From Hyperoplus lanceolatus (Eukaryota > Chordata > Actinopteri > Uranoscopiformes > Ammodytidae): a stretch of DNA of 64,000 nt. The notes under the pieces were generated by a model, which did not search any database, was not told the origin of the DNA, and was given only the letters and a program-made list of their open reading frames with translations. The translations under genes and the position numbers were made by a program. Numbering within the stretch: the stretch's first letter is position 1; each line of letters opens with the position of its first letter. Positions 16,839-27,952 of the stretch are shown in pieces. The DNA lies in NCBI GenBank assembly GCA_026929865.2, contig CM049404.1, positions 25,946,001 through 26,010,000 on the forward strand, in the 5' to 3' direction.

Positions 16839-17220
16839 ACATCACTACATGCAACGAAAGAGCAGGGGCATCCTCCTGATGCTTCAGCAATTTTCTATAT
16901 GTGTTACCTGCATCTGCTCTCGTTGTGTGTCACAGCAGATGACAAATGCTTGCTATACAGGGTTCCTGCAGCTTAAGGCAAGTTAGATTACTGTAAGAAC
17001 TTTTTTAGATTTTTTAATGCCAGACCAGTTTTACAATAACGGAACTGTAGAGAACATTGACATCAATTACTTTTAGTTAGGAACAATCTTGCATAAAGCA
17101 TGACTACTTTTGTCCAATGAAGAAGTTAAAAGATCACATTCAAATGATGTGTAGTGTGTTTTTTAATGTTGTAGGTCATAATTGTATCTAAGATCATTCA
17201 ATATACAGAAATAAAAAGCC
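16839..17220 (+). other. stac3 3' untranslated region (candidate)
   Basis: The sequence after the TAA is non-coding and contains a canonical AATAAA at 17210-17215, the first good poly(A) signal downstream. A further AATAAA lies near 17312. Which is used cannot be told from sequence. Confidence 0.5.
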
Positions 17221-18359
17221 AATAATGATAATGTTTCTCAAAGTGAAAATTATGCCAGTGAAGTGGTGAAAGGTGTAGGAAAACTGCAAACGTTTACAAA
17301 TTTGATAACTTATGAATAAATTAATTGTTTGTTTCCATTTGCAGGGCTCTCTATGTCCTTTATAGTTACGTAAATAGAAGATTCAAAGCCATATCCACAT
17401 GTACATAGCTTTGTAATAACAAAGCAACTAAAAAATGCAATGAATATTTTCTAGATTGGGCTTGTACATAGTTCCACATGTGATCCTGACAAATACTGCT
17501 CAAAAATGTTACAAATGTTTGCACTTATAGCTAGCTGCTGAGAACATTTGCAGAAGTATAAATGTTTCAAATATTAAACCTGAAATGCACTTATAAACTC
17601 CCTGTGAAATGTTGTTATAATCTTTTTAATGCAGCATAAAGATGAAGGCAAACCTGTATTAATATAGCCATATGCAATATTTGCAGTGTGTAGCACAACT
17701 TGAAGTGAAGGTTTTCTTCACCGGATCTTTAACTCACACAGAGTTTAGTGAATGACTGGCACCTGAAATCCAATTTCAAATCTGAGGTTTGAATTGGAGT
17801 AACGTTATCAATTCTGGATGACTACTCCCACTGTACGCAGTAATGTAAGTACATAAATTATCATCATCATGATTTACAGCTGTTTTGCTTTTAAAGTAGG
17901 TTAGGCTATAACATGATCAGTGACTGTGATTACAGTAAAGCTGAGGAAACTCTGCAGTGTTGTGACAAGTTGTGCCAGCAGATGGAGACAAGTGTTTCAT
18001 ATGACGCTTATTATAAATTATGATTTACACACTTCATACTGTATTTCAGTTTACTCCTTTCAACTTTAAAATAAAATAGTTGGGTTCGGGTTGGGTTAGT
18101 GATAGGGAAAGGAATAAGTAAAAAGGATCAACGTTAGGATTAGAGTTAGGGTCAGGGAAAGGGGGTCAGGGTAAGGGTAAAAACAGGTTTGTTTTAACCC
18201 TTTCATGCATTCATGCAGGTCACTATGTGGATTTTGTATTAGTTTTCATATTATATAGGCCTAAAATTCTATTTATTGGTTTGTTTAAAATATTTTATAT
18301 CAACAAAATTACTTAAACAATGTGTTACGTAACAATTTGGAAACAAATCCTGAGTTTCT

Positions 18360-18478
18360 TGTAATGTGTTTTATGTATTCTAATCTTGCCCCTGTAAAGC
18401 ACTTTGAGTGGCCTTGTGTCTGAATTGTGCTATATAAATAAACTTGCCTTGCCTTGCCTTGCCTTGCCTTGCCTTGTT
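18360..18478 (+). repeat. Non-LTR retrotransposon 3' tail with (TTGCC)n
   Basis: The motif GTAAAGCACTTTGAGTGGCC ... TGTGCTATATAAATAAACTTGCC, followed by about five TTGCC units, is the widespread conserved 3' end of teleost LINE/SINE families. Only the tail remains. The strand is that of the tail's terminal repeat. Confidence 0.65.
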
Positions 18479-18839
18479 ATCCATGCACAAAGGGGTTAAA
18501 AGATATAACTGATAATGAAAAAAAAAACTTCAATATGCTACTAGGCACATATGGGAGGAACTGTAGGACACCAATATTTGGTCAAGATCCTTCTCACTGC
18601 TGGAGAGAAGGCCATCACTAAGAACTGGCTCAAGACTGATGCACCTGATTAGAGACAATGACTGAACAATGTAGGTGGTATTCCAATGATGGCAACGCTA
18701 TATAGGTTAAAAAAAATGGAATAGCTAATCTAGCCAACATGTCAAAAAAGATGCATAAGTAGGCTTGTGTGGCCTATTGTAGTAGGCCTATATAACACCT
18801 AGGCTAGTTGTGATGGTTATTATGGTAAGGGTCCAATAG

Positions 18840-18950
<111 letters not shown>

Positions 18951-20147
18951 CGTGCGTGTTGATAGGTCTGCGACGGAGGCAGACGTGACTCACCATAGAA
19001 TGTGGCAGCAATGAACCGACCAGGTAAGATATATTATTAACATTTAAACTTATCACGAGTATCCTGGTCCGTTTATAGCTATTATGTTTATAGCGTGTTT
19101 GTTCGCGCTGTTTGTCGTTTGTTCAGTGAGCAACAGGTAGCTAACGTTACCAAATAGCTTCAGTTAGCAGAGAATTCAGCACCCAGGAGAGCTCTGGTTT
19201 AGACCGGTGGTTACAATGGTGTTAACACCAGAAACTGTTATAAATAAGTCGGTCTACTGGAGTTTTAAACACATTTATAGTGAGAAACTATAGCCAATGT
19301 GTTTAATTTAGACTATGCAACAGTTACATTATCTTTATATCCATCCATCTATCTATCTATCTATCTATCGAAACAATTTTTTACATCATATCTATATTTT
19401 GAAGGTTTTGGAGGGACAACTTCATGCAATAGCTCCAAAAATATGATTTTGATTTTCATTCAAGATATCATATTCAAATGTATTCACCCACCCACTGTAG
19501 CCTAATGTGTGGGTGCATAAACATGAATATTAATACTGTGAACTTACCTGGTTAGATGAAGTTATGTTAATCGTATCTACAGTCCCCTCCAATAGTATTG
19601 GAACAGTGAGGCCAATTCCTTTATTTTTTCTGTAGACTGGAAACATTTGGGTTTGACACCAAAATATGAATATGAGACCATAGATCAACATGTCAGCTTT
19701 CATTTACAGGTATTTACATCTGGATCTGATACACAACGGTGAAGAAATCATTTTTTGTAAAGGAACACCACATTTTTAGGTGAGTAAAAGTATTGGAACA
19801 GATAGACTTAAAATAAATTTAAGTGAATAAGACATAATATTTAGTTACAACTCCTTCGCTTGCAATAACTGCATCAAGCCTGTGACCCATTGACATCACA
19901 AAACTTTTGCATTCTTCTTTTGTGATGCTTTTCCAGGCTTTCACCGCAGCCTCATTCAGTTGCTGTTTGTTTTTGGGGATTAGTCTCTTCACTCTCCTCT
20001 TTAGCAGGTAACATGCATGCTCTAAAGGGTTTAAGTCTGGAGATTGACTTGGCCAGTCTAAAATCTTCTATTTCTTGCCCCTGATGAACTCCTTTGTTGT
20101 TTTTGCAGTTTTTTTTGGATCATTATCTTGCTGCATGCTGAAGGATC

Positions 20148-20535
20148 TGTTGCGATCAGGCAGGCAGGCAGGCAGGAAAACAGGACCCAAATGCAAGACG
20201 TGAAACTAAAAGATATTTAATGTCCAAAAACTTAACAAAAAAGGCCAACAGGCGAACATCCAAGAGAAACAGGAAAACAAAGAACAAGCACGGGACAGAC
20301 TCACCAACAGGAAATAATGATTGCACAGGGAACAAAGAAACACTGGGGGTTATATACACACACACAAGACAGGGTAGACAACGAGAGACAGGTGAAACAC
20401 ATTAGGGGCGGGAACAGCAATCAAACAGGAGGGAAACTTGACAGGACATGGGGAGGAACAAGACAGACATACCAAAATAAAACAGGAAACACAGGGGATC
20501 ACCAAAACAAGACACAACAAAGACAGACCATGACA
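20148..20535 (-). repeat. LTR (3' LTR of the minus-oriented element)
   Basis: 388 bp, bounded TG...CA, preceded by GGATC. It begins with a short (GGCA)n run and is nearly identical to the copy at 23212-23599. Confidence 0.85.
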
Positions 20536-20829
20536 GTACCCCCCCCTAAAAGGTCGACTTCCAGGCGACCAAAAAAGAAAAAGTCAAACCCAAACAGGGT
20601 GGGTGGAGGGGAGCCAGGAGGAGGGAACAAAAAAAACATGGCCTGGGGCAGAGCACAGGGGTGACTGGCTGGACAGGGAACTGGAGTGGGGCAGAATGGA
20701 GGGGTTTCAGGCGGCCAACCTGGGGGGTAAGCAGGGACACGGTAGGGAGCTTCAGGCGGACGGCCTGGACGGTGAGGGCTCAGTCCCTCTGGAGGCCTGC
20801 AGCGACGAAGACGAGGAACCCCTTCTGGA

Positions 20830-21185
20830 GGACAGCAAGGGCGGAACCACTCAGGAGGCCGGTGGCGACGAAGATGAAGGCGAGGGAACCCTTCAGGAGG
20901 CCGGCGGCGAAGGCGAGGGAACCCTTCAGGAGGCCGGCGGCGAAGGCGAGGGAACCCTTCAGGAGGCCGGCGGCGAAGGCGAGGGAACCCTTCAGGAGGC
21001 CGGCGGCGAGGGCGACATCCCCCTTCTGGAGGCCGGCGGCGAGGTCGACATCCCCCTTCTGGAGGCCGGCGGCGAGGGCGGAACCACTCAGGAGGCCGGT
21101 GGCGACGAAGATGAAGGCGAGGGAACCCTTCAGGAGGCCGACGAAGATGAAGGCGAGGGAACCCTTCAGGAGGCCGGCGGCGAGG
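20830..21185. repeat. GC-rich minisatellite, GAACCCTTCAGGAGGCCGGC type
   Basis: Diverged tandem units sharing GAACCCTTCAGGAGGCCG and GGCGACGAAGATGAAGGCGA or shorter GGCGAAGGCGAGG linkers, about nine units of variable length (roughly 30-45 bp). Confidence 0.8.
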
Positions 21186-21189
21186 CAGG

Positions 21190-21760
21190 GGGCAGGGCCC
21201 CTCGGGCAGAGACAGGGGGCAGGGCCCCCCTCGGGCAGAGACAGGGGGCAGGGCCCCCCTCGGGCAGAGACAGGGGGCAGGGCCCCCCTCGGGCAGAGAC
21301 AGGGGGCAGGGCCCCCCTCGGGCGGCAACAGGGAGCTGGGCCCCCCTCGGGCGGCAACAGGGAGCTGGGCCCCCCTCGGGCGGCAACAGGGAGCTGGGCC
21401 CCCCTCGGGCGGCAACAGGGAGCTGGGCCCCCCTCGGGCGGCAACAGGGAGCTGGGCCCCCCTCGGGCGGCAACAGGGAGCTGGGCCCCCCTCGGGCGGC
21501 AACAGGGAGCTGGGCCCCCCTCGGGCGGCAACAGGGAGCTGGGCCCCCCTCGGGCGGCAACAGGGAGCTGGGCCCCCCTCGGGCGGCAACAGGGAGCTGG
21601 GCCCCCCTCGGGCGGCAACAGGGAGCTGGGCCCCCCTCGGGCGGCAACAGGGAGCTGGGCCCCCCTCGGGCGGCAACAGGGAGCTGGGCCCCCCTCGGGC
21701 GGCAACAGGGAGCTGGGCCCCCCTCGGGCGGCAACAGGGAGCTGGGGGCCCCTCGGGAGG
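21190..21760. repeat. 29-bp minisatellite array
   Basis: A 29-bp unit, with the core CGGGCGGCAACAGGGAGCTG flanked by GGGCCCCCCT, repeats about 15 times nearly perfectly from about 21310 to 21745. About four units of a related 29-bp variant (CGGGCAGAGACAGGGGGCAG core) precede it. Because 29 is not a multiple of 3, successive units rotate the reading frame and every frame stays open, which explains long frames on both strands. Confidence 0.9.
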
Positions 21761-21884
21761 CAACACGGGGCTGGGCCCTTCGGGCGGCAACACGAGGCTG
21801 GGCCCCTCGGGCGGCAACAGGGAGCTGGGCCCTTCGGGAGGCAACACGGAGCTGGGCCCTTCGGGAGGCAACACGGAGCTGGGC

Positions 21885-22150
21885 CCCTCGGACAGGAACG
21901 GAGGAGGAGGCCCCTCGGACAGGAACGGAGGAGGAGGCCCCTCGGACAGGAACGGAGGAGGAGGCCCCTCGGACAGGAACGGAGGAGGGGGTCCCTCGGG
22001 CAGGCAAGCTATAGGGCGGTCCCCCTCTGGAAGGCGTAGAAGGCGGTCCCCCTCTGGAAGGCGTAGAAGGCGGTCCCCCTCTGGAAGGCGTAGAAGGCGG
22101 TCCCCCTCTGGAAGGCGTAGAAGGCGGTCCCCCTCTGGAAGGCGTAGAAA
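21885..22150. repeat. Two adjacent 27-bp minisatellites
   Basis: About four units with core CTCGGACAGGAACGGAGGAG (21885-21995) are followed by about five units with core CCTCTGGAAGGCGTAGAAGG (22015-22150). Both have 27-bp periods, keeping a 9-residue protein period on the minus strand. Confidence 0.88.
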
Positions 22151-22257
22151 ACAGGCCTGACTGCTAGCATGCTGGGGCTGGTAGCTAGCCTGCTGGGGTT
22201 GGTAGCTGGCAGGCTGGTTGCAGGGACCCGGGTCCTGAAGCTTGTTCCTGGAAGTCG

Positions 22258-22770
22258 GGGCCTGGGGCTTGCTGCTGGAGACCGGGGCCTGGGGCTTGCT
22301 GCTGGAGACCGGGGCCTGGGGCTTGCTGCTGGAGGCCGGGGCCTGGGGCTTGCTGCTGGAGGCCGGGGCCTGGGGCTTGCTGCTGGAGACCGGGGCCTGG
22401 GGCTTGCTGCTGGAGGCCGGGGCCTGGGGCTTGCTGCTGGAGGCCGGGGCCTGGGGCTTGCTGCTGGAGGCCGGGGCCTGGGGCTTGCTGCTGGAGGCCG
22501 GGGCCTGGGGCTTGCTGCTGGAGGCCGGGGCCTGGGGCTTGCTGCTGGAGGCCGGGGCCTGGGGCTTGCTGCTGGAGGCCGGGGCCTGGGGCTTGCTGCT
22601 GGAGGCCGGGGCCTGGGGCTTGCTGCTGGAGGCCGGGGCCTGGGGCTTGCTGCTGGAGGCCGGGGCCTGGGGCTTGCTGCTGGAGGCCGGGGCCTGGGGC
22701 TTGCTGCTGGAGGCCGGGGCCTGGGGCTTGCTGCTGGAGACCGGGGCCTGGGGCTTGTTGCTGGAGGCCG
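22258..22770. repeat. 27-bp minisatellite array encoding a 9-residue repeat
   Basis: About 19 copies of a 27-bp unit with core GGAGGCCGGGGCCTGGGGCT, very homogeneous. On the minus strand they encode SSSKPQAPA. Confidence 0.92.
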
Positions 22771-23211
22771 AGGGCAACTCGGGAGCTGGAGAGCATCCGC
22801 AGAATGGATGGCAATCCAAACTTACCACCCCCACTCTGATAGTCCTTAAAGCCGGAGACGGCTGGTAGCTGGGACTCGGGGGCTGAGGCTTGAAACTGAA
22901 CACCGGAGGCAGTGGCTGGAGGCTGGAGCGTGGAGGCTTAGGACGGTTGCAAAAATCTGGTGGCAGTGGCGTGTAGCTCTCAGGCCAAAAAACTGTGGGG
23001 TTGAGAAGCTCGACTGCCCACTCGGGTAAGGCGCTTTCCAACTCGGGCTTAGCAGCGACAGCCTTGTAAATACCCGCCAACACATACCCCTGCTCCCTCC
23101 TACTGGGAATGTTCCCCCAGCCGTCCATGGCACTGATAATAAAAGATAGCATGTCCTCCAGCTCATGGCAAAAAAGAGCGTCTGCTGGGTCCAATCCGGG
23201 TGCAATCATTC

Positions 23212-23599
23212 TGCTGCGATCAGGCAGGCAGGCAGGCAGGAAAACAGGACCCAAATGCAAGACGTGAAACTAAAAGATATTTAATGTCCAAAAACTTAAC
23301 AAAAAAGGCCAACAGGCGAACATCCAAGAGAAACAGGAAAACAAAGAACAAGCACGGGACAGACTCACCAACAGGAAATAATGATTGCACAGGGAACAAA
23401 GAAACACTGGGGGTTATATACACACACACAAGACAGGGTAGACAACGAGAGACAGGTGAAACACATTAGGGGCGGGAACAGCAATCAAACAGGAGGGAAA
23501 CTTGACAGGACATGGGGAGGAACAAGACAGACATACCAAAATAAAACAGGAAACACAGGGGATCACCAAAACAAGACACAACAAAGACAGACCATGACA
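23212..23599 (-). repeat. LTR (5' LTR of the minus-oriented element)
   Basis: 388 bp, bounded TG...CA and followed by GGATC, the second copy of the target duplication. It is nearly identical to 20148-20535. Confidence 0.85.
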
Positions 23600-23925
23600 G
23601 GATCTTCCAATCTGTTTGGTTGCACATTTCTTTAAATTGGCAGACAAAATGTTTCTATAGACTTCTGAGGTAATTTTGCTGTTGCCATCATGTGGAAAGG
23701 CTAAAGTTTGATGAAAGAAAGGATCTGCTTATGATCCCAAACATACAAGCTCATCTGTGAAACATGGTGGAGGCAATGTCATGTCTTGGTCTTGCATGGC
23801 TTCTTCTCGGATGGGCTCATTAATCTTCATTGATGATGTAACACATGATGGCAACAGCAAAATGAACTCAGAAGTCTACAGAAACATTTTGTCTGACAAT
23901 TTATAGAAAGATGCAACCAAACTGA

Positions 23926-24240
23926 TTGGAAATGCAGCAAGATAATGACACAAAACACACTGAAAAAACAAAAAAGGAGTTCATCAGGGGCAAGAAATGG
24001 GAGGTTTCAGACTGGCCAAGTCTATCTCTAGAGTTAAACCCTATAGAGAATGCATTTTACCTGCTAAAGAGGAGACTGAAGAGAGTAAACAAACAACAAC
24101 TGAAAGAGGCTGCAGTGAAAGCCTGGAAAAGCATCACAAAAGAAGAATGCAAAAGGTTTGTGATGTCAATGGGTCACAGGCTTGATGCAGTTATTGCAAG
24201 GGAAGGATTTGCAACAAAATATCAAATATTATTCACTTAA
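23926..24240 (+). pseudogene. Tc1 transposase C-terminal fragment (right arm)
   Basis: An open frame of 104 codons reads QQDNDTKHTEK (second catalytic Asp region), then WPSLSLELNPIENAF (third catalytic residue, Glu) and a C-terminal tail, and ends at TAA. The N-terminal DNA-binding half and the first catalytic Asp are absent, so it cannot be a working transposase. The same segment is present in inverse orientation in the left arm (about 19840-20140). Confidence 0.8.
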
Positions 24241-24683
24241 ATTTATTTTAAGTCCATCTGTTCCAATACTTTTGCTCGCCTAAAAATGTGGTGTTCCTTT
24301 ACAAATAATGCTTTCTTCTCAGTTGTGTATCAGATACAGATGTAAATACCTGGAAATGAAAGCTGACATGTTGATCTATTGTCTCATATTCATATTTTGG
24401 TGTCAAACCCAAATGTTTCCAGTCTACAGCTAAAATAAAGGAATTGGCCTCACTATTCCAATACTATTGGAGGGGGCTGTATATAAAGCCACACCACAAC
24501 TTATTACTACTTAACTGTCCATATATTTGTTTGATATTTTGAATGTAATGTTTATTTGACTGCTTTTGTGGCAGGTTTTGACATCAGCAACTCCAGCATG
24601 TGAGTATTGTTCATTGAGTTTGCATCATATGCTACAAAAACATTTGGACTAACTCGATCCATGACCAGAGTTTGGCATCTTTT

Positions 24684-24858
24684 CTTTCTTTTTTAAAGAT
24701 ATTTTTATCCTTTATTGATAGTGTAGAGGCAGAGTTGAAAAGGGGCAGAGAGGGGAGTGACATGCAGAGAACGACCGCGGGCTGGAATCGAACCCGGGTC
24801 CGCTGCTGGCCGAGGCCCATGGGGGGGACGCCCTACCAACTGAGCTAAGGGCGCCCCC
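24684..24858 (-). mobile_element. tRNA-derived SINE, copy 2
   Basis: Same family as copy 1: minus-strand tRNA head with TTAGCTCAGTTGG and GGTTCGATTCC, the shared body, and a tail ending in an A-rich stretch. Imperfect target duplications TTTGGCATCTTTT (24671-24683) and TTTCGGCATCTCTT (from 24859). Confidence 0.82.
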
Positions 24859-24859
24859 T

Positions 24860-26445
24860 TTCGGCATCTCTTCTTGAAAACAACAGATGGGATTTCCGGG
24901 TCAAACAGGATCAGTGCTCTGTTAATAGCCTTACAGCCTGACTTAGCTCAAGGAGCAGTTGAATTACCGTAACAGGCAAGAGTCCGGTTTGAAGCGTTTG
25001 TTTGGAAGCCAAATGGGCCGTAGCCATCAGCGTATATGGGCCTGTTGTTAACCATCATACATCTATGTATAACATGTTAAAATAATACAACCACAAAGTA
25101 AAACTTATGAGCACTGAAAAGGAAAAAAAGAGTGCCCCAGCAACATATAGGCATATCATTATATACTCTATTGTTGATATTCAAATTGGGTTAGAAGAAG
25201 TTTAAAACTTTTCTGGTCCTATCCCCTCTTAATTTGTATGCATTATTCATAGATATATAAATTTCATTTTACAGCCATGAGTGTCTTCGGTTTTTAACTT
25301 GATAATCTTAAACAAATCAACTCTTTTGAAAGAAACATGAAGAAAATAATCCTAGCAGATGAACCAAAACCGTCAAACGGGAAATCACTGGTCTAGCTCA
25401 TAACCATTCAATATTTTGTTTTTTGGGGGATAAAGTCTTCTTACATGTAGTGAATGGGTGTGAATGTATACCTCTCCTCCCGTGTCTGCTTATAGGTACA
25501 CGGGAGGGTTTCTCTCATGCGAGCCAGCTGACGTCTTTTCTGTCCAGTGTGTGTGTGTGTGAGTGTGTGTGTGGGGGGGGGGGGGGGGTCCTCACTGGGA
25601 GACTTGCTGAGAAGAGGTACCTCCTTGCTCCTAACTAGTCCTTATTTTTAAAAACACAAAGTTGAATCATTCCCCAATTGTATTCGTCACAAAAATTTAT
25701 CAATATTGAGTCATAAATTACAAACCAAAATTAGCTGGAAATAGTACTTTTCAGGATGCTCATTTGGGATAATAATTACACCAAATGCTGCCATTGAGGG
25801 GCCTGGTAGGAGAGACTGTCTTTGGCTTAAGCTGGGCAGATGGATGGACACGAGACCAAACAGGCAGTCTAGACATGTAGAAAAAATGTCAGTGTGGGAT
25901 GCTTTAAATACAAACCGTAACAGGTTGGCAGATTCCTTATATCAATTTAATAAAATTAACAAATATAATATCGAACAGTCGTTTACACACAGTTTGATCT
26001 ATGAAAATGTCTATCTAATCTATATTTTTTGGTTGATTATATTTTGGATTAATAATCAGAATCCGCAAAGTAATTTAGCTGAGAAAAAACGAAAAACTAA
26101 TTGCTTTGGAGATGTAGTGGAGCAGAGGTATAAATAAGCAGACTAAAGCACAGTAGTAGTAATAGAGTGAATGTACATAGTTGAAGGACAAACTGTTGAC
26201 TGCCATTTTCTAGAGTCTTCCGGTGAGCAGTGTTTTGAGCTCCAAGGCCTCCTGTCTCATGCTGTTTATGTTTAAACGACTGTAATCCAATCACACTCGT
26301 TTAACTGGATGTCGACAGCAGCAGCAGCAGCAGCAGCAGCCGATAAGTCTGTTGTTCTTCAGGTGGAAACAGAAGCTGTTGTGACGTTATTTCTGTGTTT
26401 TATTTCTTATCTTAACAGAGCTCAGCCTCTCACGAGCCCACTGCG

Positions 26446-26476
<31 letters not shown>

Positions 26477-27317
26477 CATGCGTGTATTTAAATGTCCTGA
26501 CCAGAACATGTGCAACATGGACGTAGTGACTTTGAAAGCAGTAAATAAGTGATGTCAAATATGTTTATATTTACTTTAGAGTTTCCTGTTGACATTCCTC
26601 CACATTCAAGTATTTTGAGGAAATGGTCGGCAAAGTGAAGGTGTGTTTGTCAAAGCCAGCAGGTGCATTAAGGTGCTGGCTGTACTGTGTTTATAGTACA
26701 ATAGATAATTGATAATAGACTATTAATCATTATTTTCCTGTCTGGATCACACAGGATAAGGTGATAAGGCAATTCAACAACTAATGGAGACACCTCTGGG
26801 TTTGAAGGAAGATTCTTTCGCCAAAAGACAACATGCTACAACAAAAAATTATTCTTTTTCATAGCTTGCTTTTGTTTTGTTTTGTTTCTATGTATTTGTA
26901 GCTTGTTTTCTTGATTATTTTGTCTTGTTTGTTCCTGGTCTTTTATTATTTTTATTCTTTATTTTTGGTTTGTGTCTTTCTTGTCTGTTTATGTGAGGGA
27001 GAGGGGGAGGGGTTAGGGGTTGTGTGGGTATTGTATGTGTCTACTTGTTCTGTTTTTTGTCCATATGTGTAAAATCGTAAAACCACTCAAATAAATGTAA
27101 AAAATAAATAAAAAATAGTCTTTTAAAATGTGAATTTGTTATATTTATGGATGTTGGATGATGTCCTTTTAGAGTAATTTATTTTGTCATGTGAGTTACT
27201 AACAATATGAATTAATTTACTTGATCATTTTTCAATTAAAGTCAGTTAAATTGTGTGTGGTCTTTTGTCATTGATGGTCATGTGAGTAAATTAAATTTCT
27301 ATGTATTTTTTAAGATA
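24860..27317. other. Intergenic region with short repeats
   Basis: No coding exon recognised. It contains a TG/poly-G tract (25545-25588), a (CAG)8 run (26316-26340), a TG run ending in GCGCGCGC (26443-26476), and a T-rich then A-rich stretch (26865-27118) that may be a LINE 3' end. Confidence 0.45.
26316..26340. repeat. (CAG)8 trinucleotide run
   Basis: Eight perfect CAG units. A plus-strand frame through it reads poly-Ala, but nothing supports a coding exon. Confidence 0.9.
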
Positions 27318-27329
27318 AATGTCATACTG

Positions 27330-27551
27330 CCTCTATGGGGGGCGCTCTAACCACTGGAAGGCGCTCTTACCACTACACCACGAGGCTTAAGTCCCACAGA
27401 TAGTATATACAAGCTCATTCCTCAGAAGCAGCAGACCAAAGGTCCGGGTAGTTCTCTATGCATGTCATTCCCCTCTCTGCCCCATTTCACCTCTGTCACT
27501 CCAAACGATCTAATGAAGCATAAAAAAGCCCAAAAAAAATCTTTAAAAAAA
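27330..27551 (+). mobile_element. tRNA-SINE family member, copy 3, sense orientation
   Basis: The body (CATTCCCCTCTCTGCCCCAT, TTTCACCTCTGTCACT) and the A-rich tail match the reverse complement of the other copies. The head differs and lacks a clear B box. Target duplications AATGTCATACTG (27318-27329) and AATGTCCTACTG (27553-27564) differ at one base. Confidence 0.7.
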
Positions 27552-27941
27552 AAATGTCCTACTGTTCATAAAGCTGGTGGCCTTGTTTTATATTCAGCCT
27601 CAGGGTGGCGGTAGAGGCTTTATTTACAGTTTCGTTTTGGAAATGGAAACTAGGCTACATCGGCTACATGAAATGATCCCTGCTACAGTATTTGTTCCAC
27701 ATTTATGTTGCATTGTTGAAGGGAGCCTGAGACTCAAGCATGTAATTATTATGCACATGTCAATCTTGATTCACTGTAAGTGTATATAGGCTTATGCAAT
27801 CTCATTGTAAAGCAAATATTTTTAACCAAGAACATTCAATTTGATTTTCCAAATTATCTGATCACTTTTGAGACCAAATGTAACATCTCTGTCAGTTAAC
27901 GGTAGGGAAGGATAACCACGACTTCTAGCAACAAATGTGAG

Positions 27942-27945
27942 AAAA
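27942..27945 (-). terminator. Pol III T-run for tRNA-Glu
   Basis: TTTT on the minus strand, 8-11 nt past the tRNA 3' end. Confidence 0.7.
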
Positions 27946-27952
27946 GAACTCG

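Larger units (their letters stand above)
20780..23260 (-). other. Long proline-rich open frame inside the LTR element
   Basis: This minus-strand frame is open for 826 codons. Its beginning overlaps the 5' LTR. Next comes a non-repetitive stretch of about 130 residues (for example LDPADALFCHELEDMLSF and EWAVELLNP). After that it is almost wholly tandem repeats: a 9-residue SSSKPQAPA unit about 19 times, LLRLPEGDR units, FLSEGPPPP units, then the 29-bp array. I do not recognise the non-repetitive part. It could be a gag-like remnant or captured sequence. No retroviral zinc knuckle or polymerase motif is visible. Whether it is translated is unknown, because open repeat arrays can arise by chance. 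Confidence 0.4.
20148..23599 (-). mobile_element. Non-autonomous LTR retrotransposon with minisatellite interior
   Basis: Two 388-bp direct repeats, 20148-20535 and 23212-23599, start TG and end CA and look nearly identical. A 5-bp target duplication GGATC lies at 20143-20147 and 23600-23604. A C-run just inside the left LTR (20536 on) is, on the minus strand, a G-rich polypurine tract, so the element points to the minus strand with its 5' LTR on the right. The interior (about 2.7 kb) shows no protease, reverse transcriptase, RNase H or integrase. It is filled by proline-rich tandem repeats. It looks structurally whole as a non-autonomous element and young, judging from LTR similarity and the clean target duplication. 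It inserted into the left arm of the Tc1 palindrome. Confidence 0.85.
19580..24479. mobile_element. Tc1-derived palindromic (foldback) element, split by an LTR element
   Basis: The ends are CAGTCCCCTCCAATAGTATT (left) and, reverse complemented, CAGCCCCCTCCAATAGTATT (right), flanked by TA at 19578-19579 and 24480-24481. The left arm (19580-20147 plus 23605-23694) is the inverted copy of the whole right arm (23842-24479), about 640-660 bp each. A loop of about 147 bp (23695-23841) separates them. Each arm holds the C-terminal half of a Tc1-type transposase, antisense on the left and sense on the right. The arms differ at roughly one base in ten by eye. The original element was thus about 1.45 kb of near-perfect hairpin. 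Confidence 0.85.

Noticed and set aside
20603-22160. Long plus-strand frames of about 480-500 residues
   Set aside because: They are by-products of the minisatellites, mainly the frame-rotating 29-bp array, with no non-repetitive domain.
22258-22770. CRISPR-like array
   Set aside because: The 27-bp units are tandem without spacers and sit inside a retroelement of an animal genome.
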